The notes: a model not told the origin generated them from the letters alone. 64,000 bases of DNA from Panulirus ornatus (GCF_036320965.1 NC_092250.1:19365117-19429116); one strand, 5' to 3'. Shown: positions 1-10,418, counted from the first letter of the stretch. Program-made: numbers and translations.

Positions 1-212
1 TTTCCCTGGTTTACCCCAGAAGCTTCACATGCCCTGATTCAATCCACTGACAGCACGTCAACCCCGGTATACCACATCGATCCAATTCACTCTATTCCTT
101 GCCCTCCTTTCACCCTCCTGCATGTTCAGGCCCCGATCACACAAAATCTTTTTCACTCCATCTTTCCACCTCCAATTTGGTCTCCCACTTCTCCTCGTTC
201 CCTCCACCTCCG

Positions 213-217
<5 letters not shown>
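1..217 (-). mobile_element. LINE-A 3' end fragment (long-UTR subfamily)
   Basis: Minus-strand reading gives the last part of the LINE-A C-terminal domain (RRSGRPNWRWKDGVKK, ending WIDVVYRG) and the start of the 3' UTR, which runs off the window. The serine in RRSGRP and isoleucine in WIDVV are the residues linked to the long-3'UTR subfamily in this window. The 5' side is cut at the CACACA/TATATA tract. Confidence 0.85.

Positions 218-263
<46 letters not shown>
213..263. repeat. (CA)n(TA)n compound microsatellite
   Basis: About 18 bases of CA repeats pass directly into about 33 bases of TA repeats. It joins the LINE-A fragment on the left to the 3' tail of an older minus-strand LINE-A on the right. 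Confidence 0.95.
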
Positions 264-264
<1 letters not shown>

Positions 265-1560
265 TTGTTCACTGTTTCCTATGTTAGAGGTAGTGCCAGT
301 AACAAACAAACAAATAATGGCCTTATTTGCTCCCTCCAGTCTTTAGCTGTCATGTATAATGCATCAAAACCAGAACACCCTATCCTCAACCAGGCCCCAA
401 AAACCTTTTTGTAGTTTACCCTGACTGCTTCATTTGCCCTGGTTTAGCCCAGTGACATGTTGCAATCTGTATAACACACTGCTCCAATCTACTCTTCCAT
501 GCATGCCTCACACCCCTCTACATATTCATGCCCAAAACGCGTTCATCTTTCACTCCATCCATCCATCTCCTCCTTGGTTTCCAGCTTTTCCTTGTTCTTC
601 TTAGTCATCCCATCTATATGTCCAAACCATTTCAGCTTCTTTTCAGCTCTCTCATACATACAGTACTCCTCTTACAACCACATTTCTCACTTATCCCAAC
701 ATTTCTAATCAATCAGCCCTTACACCATATGTTATCAAACTACTATACCATAAACTTACCCATCTTTGCCCTCACAGACAGTGACCTCTCTTTCACACAC
801 ATACCTGTGCATCCAGGATATTCACTTCCTCACCCAATTTATGGCACACTTCAGCTCCTATGATTCCATTTACTACCATATCCACTCCAAGGTATCTAAA
901 ATATTCCACTTCTTCCAGGTTCTATCCATTCAAACTCATGCTCCAAATGATCTGTTTGTCTCCACTCCTAAACCTAATAACTCTGCATTTATTCACATTT
1001 AACTTTCTCCTTTCAAACACTCCAAACTCGGAAACTGGCATTTGCTGTTTCTCTGTCTAATCTGCTACCAGTGCCATATCATCAGTAAACAAGAACTGAC
1101 TCACCTCCCAGGCACCACCACCCCATACAAATTCTTCAAAGCAAACATGTGATCCACAAATCCTTGAACTCTCATATAACCACACTGCTCCATTCCAGTC
1201 TGATGCTCTGTTCATGCCATCACCTTCACAACCACTACTTTCCCACACATATAGCCAGGTACACTAAACAAACTTATACCTCTTTAATTTGAAAATTCAC
1301 TTTCATCCCCCCCCCCCCCCTCATTTACAAAAAGACACTATACAAGCATTCAGCCAATCCAACCAATCCTCTGGCTACTTACAATGAGTCATATGTACAT
1401 TGAAAAGTCTAAGAAACCAATCAACAACAAACTCAGCCCCTTTCTGAGGAAATTCAACTGCAATCCCATCCACTCAACCAGTTTTGCTGCACTTCATCTT
1501 TCACAAGACTTTTATCACTTATTCCCTTTTCACTCACTTCCTGCCTCAAGAATCCCTTAT
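264..1560 (-). mobile_element. Old, decayed LINE-A copy
   Basis: The tail (TGTTTCCTATGTTAGAGGTAG), the 3' UTR and a scattered reverse-transcriptase region can be followed on the minus strand with many stops and indels. Recognisable pieces include the FADD-box region near 1040-1100 and the upstream RT region near 1250-1480. A run of about 14 C lies near 1308-1321. Divergence from the young copies is high, so this is an ancient insertion. Confidence 0.7.
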
Positions 1561-1899
1561 CTCTTTATGAGGCTCTCATGGTGCTCAGGAAGCTGGCTAC
1601 ATCTACTAGAGAGGGTTACAGGCCATAAAGTGTAGTGATGTTATGTGTGCACCTATATGAAGAGAGTGCAGGGCAAATGAGCAGTATTTGTTCAGTGTCT
1701 TCATTACAGTAGTTGTATCATGGGCATGATGTTCTTGGGATGTGCTGAATCAGTGTTTGTAATGCAAAGATAGGTTAGCATGACTTATAAGTCTGGGGTG
1801 TGAGGGTTTAATTGTGGGATGGCAGTGGCGTGTCCAGGACTTGATAAGGGCAAAGTTAGAGATACTTTGTTTGTATGGCTTAATGTACAATGCATGGTG
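1561..1899. other. Unassigned sequence
   Basis: No gene, repeat family or RNA that I can recognise. It ends at the left target-site duplication of the next LINE-A. Confidence 0.4.
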
Positions 1900-1907
1900 A
1901 CTATCTG

Positions 1908-3454
1908 GTTTTTTTTTTTTCTTTTTTTTTTCCGCTGTCTCCCGCGTTTGCGAGGTAGCGCAAGGAAACAGACGAAAGAAATGGCCCAACCCACCCCCAT
2001 ACACATGTATATACATACGTCCACACACGCAAATATACACACCTACACAGCTTTCCATGGTTCACCCCAGACGCTTCACATGCCCTGATTCAATCCACTG
2101 ACAGCACGTCAACCCCGGTATACCACATCGCTCCAATTCACTCTATTCCTTGCCCTCCTTTCACCCTCCTGCATGTTCAGGCCCCGATCACACAAAATCT
2201 TTTTCACTCCATCTTTCCACCTCCAATTTGGTCTCCCTCTTCTCCTCGTTCCCTCCACCTCCGACACATATATCCTCTTGGTCAATCTTTCCTCACTCAT
2301 TCTCTCCATGTGCCCAAACCATTTCAAAACACCCTCTTCTGCTCTCTCAACCACGCTCTTTTTATTTCCACACATCTCTCTTACCCTTACATTACTTACT
2401 CGATCAAACCACCTCACACCACACATTGTCCTCAAACATCTCATTTCCAGCACGTCCATCCTCCTGCGCACCACTCTATCCATAGCCCACGCCTCACAAC
2501 CATACAACATTGTTGGAACCACTATTCCTTCAAACATACACATTTTTGCTTTCCGAGATAATGTTCTCGACTTCCACACATTCTTCAAGGCTCCCAGAAT
2601 TTTCGCCCCCTCCCCCACCCTATGATCCACTTCTGCTTCCATGGTTCCATCCGCTGCCAGATCCACTCCCAGATATCTAAAACACTTCACTTCCTCCAGT
2701 TTTTCTCCATTCAAACTCACCTCCCAATTGACTTGACCCTCAACCCTACTGTACCTAATAACCTTGCTCTTATTCACATTTACTCTTAACTTTCTTCTTT
2801 CACACACTTTACCAAACTCAGTCACCAGCTTCTGCAGTTTCTCACATGAATCAGCCACCAGCGCTGTATCATCAGCGAACAACAACTGACTCACTTCCCA
2901 AGCTCTCTCATCCCCAACAGACTTCATACTTGCCCCTCTTTCCAAAACTCTTGCATTCACCTCCCTAACAACCCCATCCATAAACAAATTAAACAACCAT
3001 GGAGACATCACACACCCCTGCCGCAAACCTACATTCACTGAGAACCAATCACTTTCCTCTCTTCCTACACGTACACATGCCTTACATCCTCGATAAAAAC
3101 TTTTCACTGCTTCTAACAACTTGCCTCCCACACCATATATTCTTAATACCTTCCACAGAGCATCTCTATCAACTCTATCATATGCCTTCTCCAGATCCAT
3201 AAATGCTACATACAAATCCATTTGCTTTTCTAAGTATTTCTCACATACATTCTTCAAAGCAAACACCTGATCCACACATCCTCTACCACTTCTGAAACCA
3301 CACTGCTCTTCCCCAATCTGATGCTCTGTACATGCCTTCACCCTCTCAATCAATACCCTCCCATATAATTTACCAGGAATACTCAACAAACTTATACCTC
3401 TGTAATTTGAGCACTCACTCTTATCCCCTTTGCCTTTGTACAATGGCACTATGC
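1908..3454 (-). mobile_element. LINE-A, 5'-truncated, short-UTR subfamily, with target-site duplication
   Basis: On the minus strand this element runs from within the reverse transcriptase to a complete 3' tail (rc of CGCTGTCTCCCGCGTTTGCG) and a poly-A tract, seen as T-runs at about 1908-1931. The bases ACTATCTG occur at 1900-1907 and again at 3455-3462, a likely 8-bp target-site duplication. The 5' end is lost, as is usual for target-primed reverse transcription. The insertion lies beside the (GATA)n-type tail of a LINE-B fragment. Confidence 0.85.
2109..3449 (-). CDS. Reverse transcriptase and C-terminal domain of LINE-A (446 aa, open)
   Basis: Open frame for the LINE-A polymerase, starting inside the RT because the element is 5'-truncated. 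Seen in order: NYRGISLLSIPGKLYGR (about 14-30), CGFRSGRGCVDQVF, the AFMDLEKAYDRVDR catalytic motif A, RQGCVMSPWLFNLFMDG (motif B) and LLFADDTALVADS (motif C with the two catalytic aspartates). A C-terminal region follows, with LYGCEAWAMDR, KWFGHMERM and RRRGRPNWRWKDG, as found in RTE-like LINEs. It would copy element RNA into the target. The missing endonuclease makes it non-autonomous. It is one of the better preserved RTs here and probably recent. Confidence 0.85.
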   Translation of the reverse strand: MPLYKGKGDKSECSNYRGISLLSIPGKLYGRVLIERVKACTEHQIGEEQCGFRSGRGCVDQVFALKNVCEKYLEKQMDLYVAFMDLEKAYDRVDRDALWKVLRIYGVGGKLLEAVKSFYRGCKACVRVGREESDWFSVNVGLRQGCVMSPWLFNLFMDGVVREVNARVLERGASMKSVGDERAWEVSQLLFADDTALVADSCEKLQKLVTEFGKVCERRKLRVNVNKSKVIRYSRVEGQVNWEVSLNGEKLEEVKCFRYLGVDLAADGTMEAEVDHRVGEGAKILGALKNVWKSRTLSRKAKMCMFEGIVVPTMLYGCEAWAMDRVVRRRMDVLEMRCLRTMCGVRWFDRVSNVRVREMCGNKKSVVERAEEGVLKWFGHMERMSEERLTKRIYVSEVEGTRRRGRPNWRWKDGVKKILCDRGLNMQEGERRARNRVNWSDVVYRG

Positions 3455-3545
3455 ACTATCTGTTTTATCTATCTATATCTCTAACACCTGTTCCCACCTA
3501 GAATTCCCTTTAGGGAGTGGCCACAGCAATAGAGCCTCCATAATA
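3455..3545 (-). mobile_element. LINE-B/R560-type 3' tail fragment
   Basis: ATCTATCTATATCTCTAACA followed by a motif equivalent to GGGAGTTCC...GGGCATCAGAGAT on the minus strand. This is the tail shared by LINE-B and R560 elsewhere in the window. Confidence 0.6.
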
Positions 3546-3984
3546 AGAGAACTGGAATGTATGGGATTCTACCTCTTAATTTCAAAGATGTTTTTCAAGC
3601 AACAACTTTGGGGAAATCCATGAAAGCATGTATGAAATGAAATTACCAACAGAACTGACAAACCAATTTAGGGTGAAGATTTACATTCAAAAGACTGTCA
3701 TATGCTTGACAGTTATCCTTCCCATATGCCTTGGATGCCAACTGCATGGCATTGTTCAAACATTAATTTACTTATTTATCATTGTATACAAAATAAACGA
3801 CCAGTGTCAAATACAAAATTTGCAAACTGTACATGTGAAGCATTCAAAGAAAAGCATGGAATAGTCTGTAGGGCTTAGCAGTTTATGATAGGTGCTGGTT
3901 TCAGTACTCTGTGTGACAGCCGTGTGTGCACATGAAATCAATGTTCATTTGTTCCTTACACCACAGTAAATTAGTGAAGTTTTA
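3546..3984. other. Flank downstream of the CENP-P-like gene
   Basis: No gene or known repeat recognised. It lies just beyond the poly-A signal of the minus-strand gene. Confidence 0.4.
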
Positions 3985-3990
3985 GTGTAT

Positions 3991-3996
3991 TTTATT
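3991..3996 (-). promoter_or_regulatory. Poly-A signal of the CENP-P-like gene
   Basis: TTTATT on the plus strand reads AATAAA on the minus strand, 89 bases after the stop codon of the last exon. Confidence 0.6.
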
Positions 3997-4084
3997 CATA
4001 CTAGGAATACACTGCATTTCTATGAGCATCTAAAATGTTACAATGTCTAACATACACACTGTTTTTGCACCCAATGCCAGAATT

Positions 4085-4197
4085 CTACAAGTCTAAGAAT
4101 GCTTCAATAAAGTCAGCTACTTCTTGCCATGTCTTAAGCTGCTGATGTCCACTCAGGTATGGGTAAACTTCCTCTGAGCTGCTATATCTTACAGCAG
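4085..4197 (-). CDS. CENP-P-like gene, terminal coding exon
   Basis: Minus-strand exon after a strong acceptor (pyrimidine-rich run, then CCTTACAG). It takes the single leftover base of the previous exon to complete an Ala codon, then reads AVRYSSSEEVYPYLSG to QEVADFIEAFLDL and TAG. Phase agreement with the previous exon, the stop and the AATAAA signal 89 bases on make it a convincing last exon. The C-terminal helix-rich segment is where CENP-P also ends. No function can be assigned from this exon alone. Confidence 0.7.
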
Positions 4198-4690
4198 CTG
4201 TAAGGTAGGAAGAAGGGATTTTATATATTTTACATTTCTACCCAGTAACAGCTGGTGAAAACTTTTAGAATATTTTCTGTTTAATCACAAACAATCATTG
4301 TTACATGGCCCATGGATTATCCATCTACGTATTTCTATCCATTTTCATTAACTATTTCCAGAGGCTGTATCAAGAAGAAACAACCTTACTCTTTGTATGG
4401 GAAATAATGTATAAAAACTTGGGTTCCTGACCCCACAGCTGGCAAAGGGGTTGTGATTCCTAATTCCATGGAAAGACTACTGCTTACAGGATAGTACCTA
4501 TACACAACAGTCAGCACATCTACATATAATATAATATTCTAAATTTGCCTGGTAATATAATTCACAAAATTCATACAAAAATGACTTGCTTGTTTTAAAA
4601 ATACGGATATCAATATTCCAAAATTCAGTAGCCTTACTGCTGGAATTAATAAACTTAGTCTACAAATATCAAAAAAACTGAAAGGCTTAC

Positions 4691-4892
4691 CTTCATCTGT
4701 ACATTCAACAGCAATGTCATACTTCAGCCTATTATTTCTGGAGTCCCAAATGATGGACCATAAGACTTTTACTTCATATTCACGTGTAGGTAAGAACTTC
4801 AACACCATAGGTTCCAACCCTCGTTCAATTTCCAAATTTGGAATATCAGATTCTAAATGGTCAGCTGTCTCTTCCCGTTCCTCATAAAGCAT
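4691..4892 (-). CDS. CENP-P-like gene, exon 4
   Basis: Minus-strand internal exon bounded by an acceptor (TTTGGCTAG) and a donor (GAAG|GTAAGC), 202 nt, entered in phase 0 and left in phase 1. It encodes MLYEEREETADHLES, then EVKVLWSIIWDSRNNRLKYD. The hydrophobic strand with a Trp, a charged turn and a second strand match the layout of the second half of the CENP-P RWD domain, as I remember that family. The 5' part (4774-4892) is duplicated at 8169-8287. LINE-A lies only 35 bases upstream of the acceptor (4927 onward), so the branch point is close to inserted DNA. Confidence 0.7.
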
Positions 4893-4926
4893 CTAGCCAA
4901 ATAAAATGAACATACAATTTATTTCA

Positions 4927-7110
4927 AGTGTTTTGGGAGCAGCTGAATGAGTGTGTTAGTGGTTTTGATGCACGAGACCGGGTTATAGTGATGGGTGATT
5001 TGAATGCAAAGGTGAGTAATGTGGCAGTTGAGGGAATAATTGGTATACATGGGGTGTTCAGTGTTGTAAATGGAAATGGTGAAGAGCTTGTAGATTTATG
5101 TGCTGAAAAAGGACTGATGATTGGGAATACCTGGTTTAAAAAGCGAGATATACATAAGTATACTTATGTAAGTAGGAGAGATGGCCAGAGAGCGTTATTG
5201 GATTACGTGTTAATTGACAGGCGCGCGAAAGAGAGACTTTTGGATGTTAATGTGCTGAGAGGTGCAACTGGAGGGATGTCTGATCATTATCTTGTGGAGG
5301 CTAAGGTGAAGATTTGTATGGGTTTTCAGAAAAAAAGAGTGAATGTTGGGGTGAAGAGGGTGGTGAGAGTAAGTGAGCTTGGGAAGGAGACTTGTGTGAG
5401 GAAGTACCAGGAGAGACTGAGTACAGAATGGAAAAAGGTGAGAACAATGGAAGTAAGGGAAGTGGGGGAGGAATGGGATGTATTTAGGGAATCAGTGATG
5501 GATTGTGCAAAAGATGCTTGTGGCATGAGAAGAGTGGGAGGTGGGTTGATTAGAAAGGGTAGTGAGTGGTGGGATGAAGAAGTAAGAGTATTAGTGAAAG
5601 AGAAGAGAGAGGCATTTGGACGATTTTTGCAGGGAAAAAATGCAGTTGAGTGGGAGACGTATAAAAGAAAGAGACAGGAGGTCAAGAGAAAGGTGCAAGA
5701 GGTGAAAAAAAGGGCAAATGAGAGTTGGGGTGAGAGAGCATCATTAAATTTTAGGGAGAATAAAAAGATGTTCTGGAAGGAGGTAAATAAAGTGTGTAAG
5801 ACAAGGGAGCAAATGGGAACTTCAGTGAAGGGCGCAAATGGGGAGGCTATAACAAGTAGTGGTGATGTGAGAAGGAGATGGAGTGAGTATTTTGAAGGTT
5901 TGTTGAATGTGTTTGATGACAGAGTGGCAGATATAGGGTGTTTTGGTTGAGGTGGTGTGCAAAGTGAGAGGGTTAGGGAAAATGATTTGGTAAACAGAGA
6001 AGAGGTAGTAAAAGCTTTGCGGAAGATGAAAGCCGGCAAGGCAGCAGGTTTGGATGGTATTGCAGTGGAATTTATTAAAAAAGGGGGTGACTGTATTGTT
6101 GACTGGTTGGTAAGGTTATTTAATGTATGTATGACTCACGGTGAGGTGCCTGAGGATTGGCGGAATGCGTGCATAGTGCCATTGTACAAAGGCAAAGGGG
6201 ATAAGAGTGAGTGCTCAAATTACAGAGGTATAAGTTTGTTGAGTATTCCTGGTAAATTATATGGGAGGGTATTGATTGAGAGGGTGAAGGCATGTACAGA
6301 GCATCAGATTGGGGAAGAGCAGTGTGGTTTCAGAAGTGGTAGAGGATGTGTGGATCAGGTGTTTGCTTTGAAGAATGTATGTGAGAAATACTTAGAAAAG
6401 CAAATGGATTTGTATGTAGCATTTACGGATCTGGAGAAGGCACATGATAGAGTTGATAGAGATGCTCTGTGGAAGGTATTAAGAATATATGGTGTGGGAG
6501 GCAAGTTGTTAGAAGCAGTGAAAAGTTTTTATCGAGGATGTAAGGCATGTGTACGTGTAGGAAGTGAGGAAAGTGATTGGTTCTCAGTGAATGTAGGTTT
6601 GTGGCAGGGGTGTGTGATGTCTCCATGGTTGTTTAATTTGTTTATGGATGGGGTTGTTAGGGAGGTGAATGCAAGAGTTTTGGAAAGAGGGGCAAGTATG
6701 AAGTCTGTTGGGGATGAGAGAGCTTGGGAAGTGAGTCAGTTGTTGTTCGCTGATGATACAGCACTGGTGGCTGATTCATGTGAGAAACTGCAGAAGCTGG
6801 TGACTGAGTTTGGTAAAGTGTGTGAAAGAAGAAAGTTAAGAGTAAATGTGAATAAGAGCAAGGTTATTAGGTACAGTAGGGTTGAGGGTCAAGTCAATTG
6901 GGAGGTGAGTTTGAATGGAGAAAAACTGGAGGAAGTGAAGTGTTTTAGATATCTGAGACTGGATCTGGCAGCGGATGGAACCATGGAATCGGAAGTGGAT
7001 CATAGGGTGGGGGAGGGGGCGAAAATTCTGGGAGCCTTGAAGAATGTGTGGAAGTCGAGAACATTATCTCGGAAAGCAAAAATGGGTATGTTTGAAGGAA
7101 TAGTGGTTTA
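4927..7110 (+). mobile_element. LINE-A, truncated at both ends, 9-bp target-site duplication
   Basis: Plus-strand LINE-A from the middle of the endonuclease to the end of the RT. It stops abruptly after FEGIVV without the C-terminal domain, 3' UTR or tail. TTTATTTCA is present at 4918-4926 and 7111-7119 and once only at the matching place in the duplicate unit, so this is a genuine insertion of an RNA or cDNA lacking the 3' end. Confidence 0.9.
4928..5950 (+). CDS. LINE-A endonuclease (C-terminal part) and linker, 340 aa
   Basis: Frame for the second half of an APE-type endonuclease: GDLNAKVSN near residue 24, LLDYVLIDRR, then SDHYLVEAKV, which carries the catalytic Asp-His pair. A long Arg/Lys/Glu-rich linker joins it to the RT. 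It would nick the target strand to prime reverse transcription. The N-terminal half (AYAPG, first catalytic residues) is missing. A premature TGA at 5948 (FG* where other copies read LGRGGVQ or similar) separates it from the RT frame, so the copy is dead. Confidence 0.8.
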   Translation: MFWEQLNECVSGFDARDRVIVMGDLNAKVSNVAVEGIIGIHGVFSVVNGNGEELVDLCAEKGLMIGNTWFKKRDIHKYTYVSRRDGQRALLDYVLIDRRAKERLLDVNVLRGATGGMSDHYLVEAKVKICMGFQKKRVNVGVKRVVRVSELGKETCVRKYQERLSTEWKKVRTMEVREVGEEWDVFRESVMDCAKDACGMRRVGGGLIRKGSEWWDEEVRVLVKEKREAFGRFLQGKNAVEWETYKRKRQEVKRKVQEVKKRANESWGERASLNFRENKKMFWKEVNKVCKTREQMGTSVKGANGEAITSSGDVRRRWSEYFEGLLNVFDDRVADIGCFG

Positions 7111-7162
7111 TTTATTTCATATTAAAAATGCCCTCTTTTCTGCTGAACAAGAAGACATATAA
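5957..7162 (+). pseudogene. LINE-A reverse transcriptase, 3'-truncated
   Basis: RT frame with [20 protein letters not shown] (start of the domain), the CGFRSGRG motif, motif A (here FTDLEKAHDRV, changed from FMDLEKAYDRV), motif B with WQGC instead of RQGC, and an intact LLFADDTALVADS. The element ends at 7110 and the frame runs on into intron sequence to 7162. Changes in motifs A and B plus loss of the C-terminal domain indicate an inactive copy. Confidence 0.8.
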
Positions 7163-7257
7163 TCAGTTCTAGAAATGAAGCTGTTCTAGTACAGAATTCT
7201 ATAATGAAACATTTGCTTTCATAAACATTCAAATGACTATACCTGCTTTCCATAATT

Positions 7258-7934
7258 TTTTTTTTTTTTTGCTTTGTCGCTGTCTCCCGCGTTTGCGAGG
7301 TAGCGCAAGGAAACAGACGAAAGAAATGGCCCAACCCACCCCTATACACATGTATATACATACGTCCACACACGCAAATACACATACCTACACAGCTTTC
7401 CATGGTTTACCCCAGACGCTTCACATGCCTTGATTCAATCCACTGACAGCACGTCAACCCCGGTATACCACATCGCTCCAATTCACTCTATTCCTTGCCC
7501 TCCTTTCACCCTCCTGCATGTTCAGGCCCCGATCACACAAAATCTTTTTCACTCCATCTTTCCACCTCCAATTTGGTCTCCCTCTTCTCCTTGTTCCCTC
7601 CACCTCCGACACATATATCCTCTTGGTCAATCTTTCCTCACTCACTCTCTCCATGTGCCCAAACCATTTCAAAACACCCTCTTCTGCTCTCTCAACCACG
7701 CTCTTTTTATTTCCACACATCTCTCTTACCCTTACGTTACTTACTCGATCAAACCACCTCACACCACACATTGTCCTCAAACATCTCATTTCCAGCACAT
7801 CCATCCTCCTGCGCACAACTCTATCCATAGCCCATGCCTCGCAACCATACAACATTGTTGGAACCACTATTCCTTCAAACATACCCAGTTTTGCTTTCCG
7901 AGATAATGTTCTCGACTTCCACACATTCTTCAAG
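7258..7934 (-). mobile_element. LINE-A 3' fragment, short-UTR subfamily, 13-bp target-site duplication
   Basis: Minus strand, with poly-A (T-run 7258-7270), tail and short 3' UTR, then an open C-terminal domain frame (7454-7933, ending WSDVVYRG) that is 5'-truncated at KNVWKSRT. GCTTTCCATAATT flanks it at 7245-7257 and 7935-7947 and is single in the duplicate unit. Confidence 0.9.
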
Positions 7935-8168
7935 GCTTTCCATAATTATATGGAATAATTCACTTGAACATCTTCGCTTTTTACGAGTCATAATTCCACC
8001 ATTTATCATTTCAATACTCCACAACTTAAAACTCCACTCTGAGTCCCATATCTACATGTTTCTTTCCTCATTAGGAATTTCAAACTTTGGTTATCATGTA
8101 AATACCATTCTAGTGACTAGATTCTGTAAGTTATCCTGCTATTCTACAGGTCACATACACCCTATACA

Positions 8169-8287
8169 TCATATTCACGTGTAGGTAAGAACTTCAACAC
8201 CATAGGTTCCAACCCTCGTTCAATTTCCAAATTTGGAATATCAGATTCTAAATGGTCAGCTGTCTCTTCCCGTTCCTCATAAAGCAT
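8169..8287 (-). pseudogene. Duplicated partial exon 4 of the CENP-P-like gene
   Basis: This copies the first 119 bases of exon 4 together with its acceptor, upstream of the complete exon in the direction of transcription. The copy lacks the donor and the second half of the exon. If the acceptor were used, the frame would run into intron sequence and stop, so it may act as a decoy exon or give a truncated isoform. Confidence 0.85.
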
Positions 8288-8799
8288 CTAGCCAAATAAA
8301 ATGAACATACAATTTATTTCATATTAAAAATGCCCTCTTTTCTGCTGAACAAGAAGACATATAATCAGTTCTAGAAATGAAGCTGTTCTAGTATAGAATT
8401 CTATAATGAAACATTTGCTTTCATAAACATTCAAATGACTATACCTGCTTTCCATAATTATATGGAATAATTCACTTGAACATCTTCACTTTTTATGAGT
8501 CATAATTCCACCATTTATCATTTCAATACTCCACAACTTAAAACTCCACTCTGAGTCCCATATCTACATGTTTCTTTCCTCATTAGGAATTTCAAACTTA
8601 GGTTATCATGTAAATACCATTCTAGTGACTAGATTCTGTAAGTTATCCTGCTATTCTACAGGTCATATACACCCTATGAAATATAAGATTTGAATATCTA
8701 AACTACCATTGACTTCATATATTCTGTTTCTTTTTAAGAAACTGTATGAAAAGTAGCACAAATGCATAGATATATTACATATCATTAATGGCAATCAAA

Positions 8800-9247
8800 G
8801 GACTGAGCCTGGGCATGTGAAACGTCCAGGGTAAACCATGGAAAGGTCAGTGGAGCCTGGATGTAGATAGGGAGCTGTGTTTTCAGTGCATTACAAATGA
8901 AGGCTCATTTATGGATGCAAGTGGATATGGCCTTTCTTTGTCTATTTTCTGGTGATACCCCCTGATGCAGGGGGCAGCAATCAGGTGTAGGGATGAAGAA
9001 AAAAAATGTATGTGTAATATTTTTATCTTTTATCATTTTGTGCTGTTTCCTATAGAGAAGGGTGCCATCAGGAATGGATGACAGTGAGCAAGTATGAATT
9101 TGTATTCACATCCAGGCCCCACAGACCTTTCCATTGTTTACCCTAGAGGTTTCACATGCCCTGGTTCAGTCCACAAACAGCACATCAACCCCAGTATACC
9201 ACATCATTCCAAAGCACTCTATTCCATGCATGCCTTTCACCCTCCTA
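8800..9247. mobile_element. Two old LINE-A 3' ends in opposite orientation
   Basis: 8800-9105 reads on the plus strand as an old LINE-A 3' UTR and tail (GGCATGTGAAACGTCCAGGG to GTTTCCTATAGAGAAGGGTG). 9106-9247 is a minus-strand 3' UTR fragment (rc of a region ending in CATGCCTTTCACCCTCCT). Both are diverged. Confidence 0.65.
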
Positions 9248-9917
9248 GAACATGTCCTAAATAAGTCTGACAACATAGTCTCAAACATTCCCAAGGATGT
9301 GATTCTTGTTGTTCGGATGGAGACAAACAATGCAATTCATGGGAGATTGGGAGAAATACTGGCAAAGTATAGGGAATTTATTAGCAAGTTTAAAGAATGT
9401 CATAGGAAGCTTATAATATCGGGACTGTTGTCGACAAAGAAATGGCTAACATACTCAATTATTCTTTTAACTCTGTATTCACAGCTGAAGAAATATCTTG
9501 AATACCGCAACCATTGAAAATGTTTCAAAGACCTGATGAAGAAGAGATGAAGGTTAGAAATATAAAGAGCTCTGAAGTACTTAAATACCTGGACCTATTA
9601 AATCCTAGCAAATCCAACGGCCCAGATAACTTAGCTCCAAGATTTTTGAAAGAGGTCAGCTGATATACCCCATATAAAAAATATTCAACAAATCTCCATC
9701 AGATGGTCAGGTGCCAACTGACTGGAAACTAGCAAATATTACTCCTATGTATAAAAAGGAGACAAAACGTGTGCCCTGAATATTACTCTATTAGCCTTAT
9801 ACCAGTGTTAGGTAAAACACTGGAAAAAAATGCCATAAAAGTGTCATGTTTCTAGACCACAAAATTATATCAGACAACTAATACAGTTTCTGCAATAGAA
9901 GATAATGCCTGACAAAT

Positions 9918-10418
9918 TTGCTGGAATCTTTTAACGTTATTTATCAGAATTGGGATGAAAAAGTACTGTCTTATGTAGTATATTTAGATTTCCAAAAGGT
10001 TTTTGATAAAGTACCCAAGAGACTTTTATATAAACTGAAAGCACACAGAATCAGTGAAGACCTCTTTACACGGATAACAGACTGGCATACTGGAAGAAAG
10101 CAACATGTAGTATTAACTGGCGAAGCCTCAGACTGGCTAAACGTAATGAGTGGTGTGCCAATTCTTTTCACAATATACCTTAATGACCTAGAACTCGGTC
10201 TCATATCTAGGATCTCCAAATCTGTTGATAATACTAAACTTGGAGGTACAACTGTAAACATGTGGGACTGCAAAATGATTCAGAGAGATATCAACTTATT
10301 AGCAGAGTTGTCAGACATACGGCAAATGAAGTTTAATGTATATAAGTGTAAAGTTATGCACTTTGGAGACAAGAATATACTTTACAACTACAAACTACTT
10401 GGAAACTCACAAACTTAA
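9918..10418 (+). pseudogene. CR1-like reverse transcriptase fragment (166 aa)
   Basis: Central RT domain (fingers/palm) of the CR1-like LINE. Motif A DFQKVFDKVP is intact. The metal-binding motif C should read FADDTK but is SVDNTK here, and about 10 residues around the conserved QGS block are deleted. Stops before and after break the frame. It has no retained function. Confidence 0.75.

Larger units (their letters stand above)
4774..8677. repeat. Tandem duplication of about 510 bp (units 4774-8168 and 8169-8677)
   Basis: Unit 2 (8169-8677) repeats the 5' part of exon 4 and the adjoining intron. Unit 1 is the same sequence but has gained two LINE-A insertions (4927-7110 and 7258-7934). After subtracting these, each with one copy of its target-site duplication, unit 1 is about 512 bp against 509 for unit 2. 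Unit 2 is therefore an empty-site reference for both insertions. Confidence 0.92.

Noticed and set aside
5326..6039. Long antisense open frames across LINE-A (for example minus-strand 237 aa here and repeated 111-150 aa frames over the C-terminal domain)
   Set aside because: They are mirror frames of the LINE-A coding strand, kept open because it uses few codons whose complement is a stop. The same peptides recur with every LINE copy and have no known domain.
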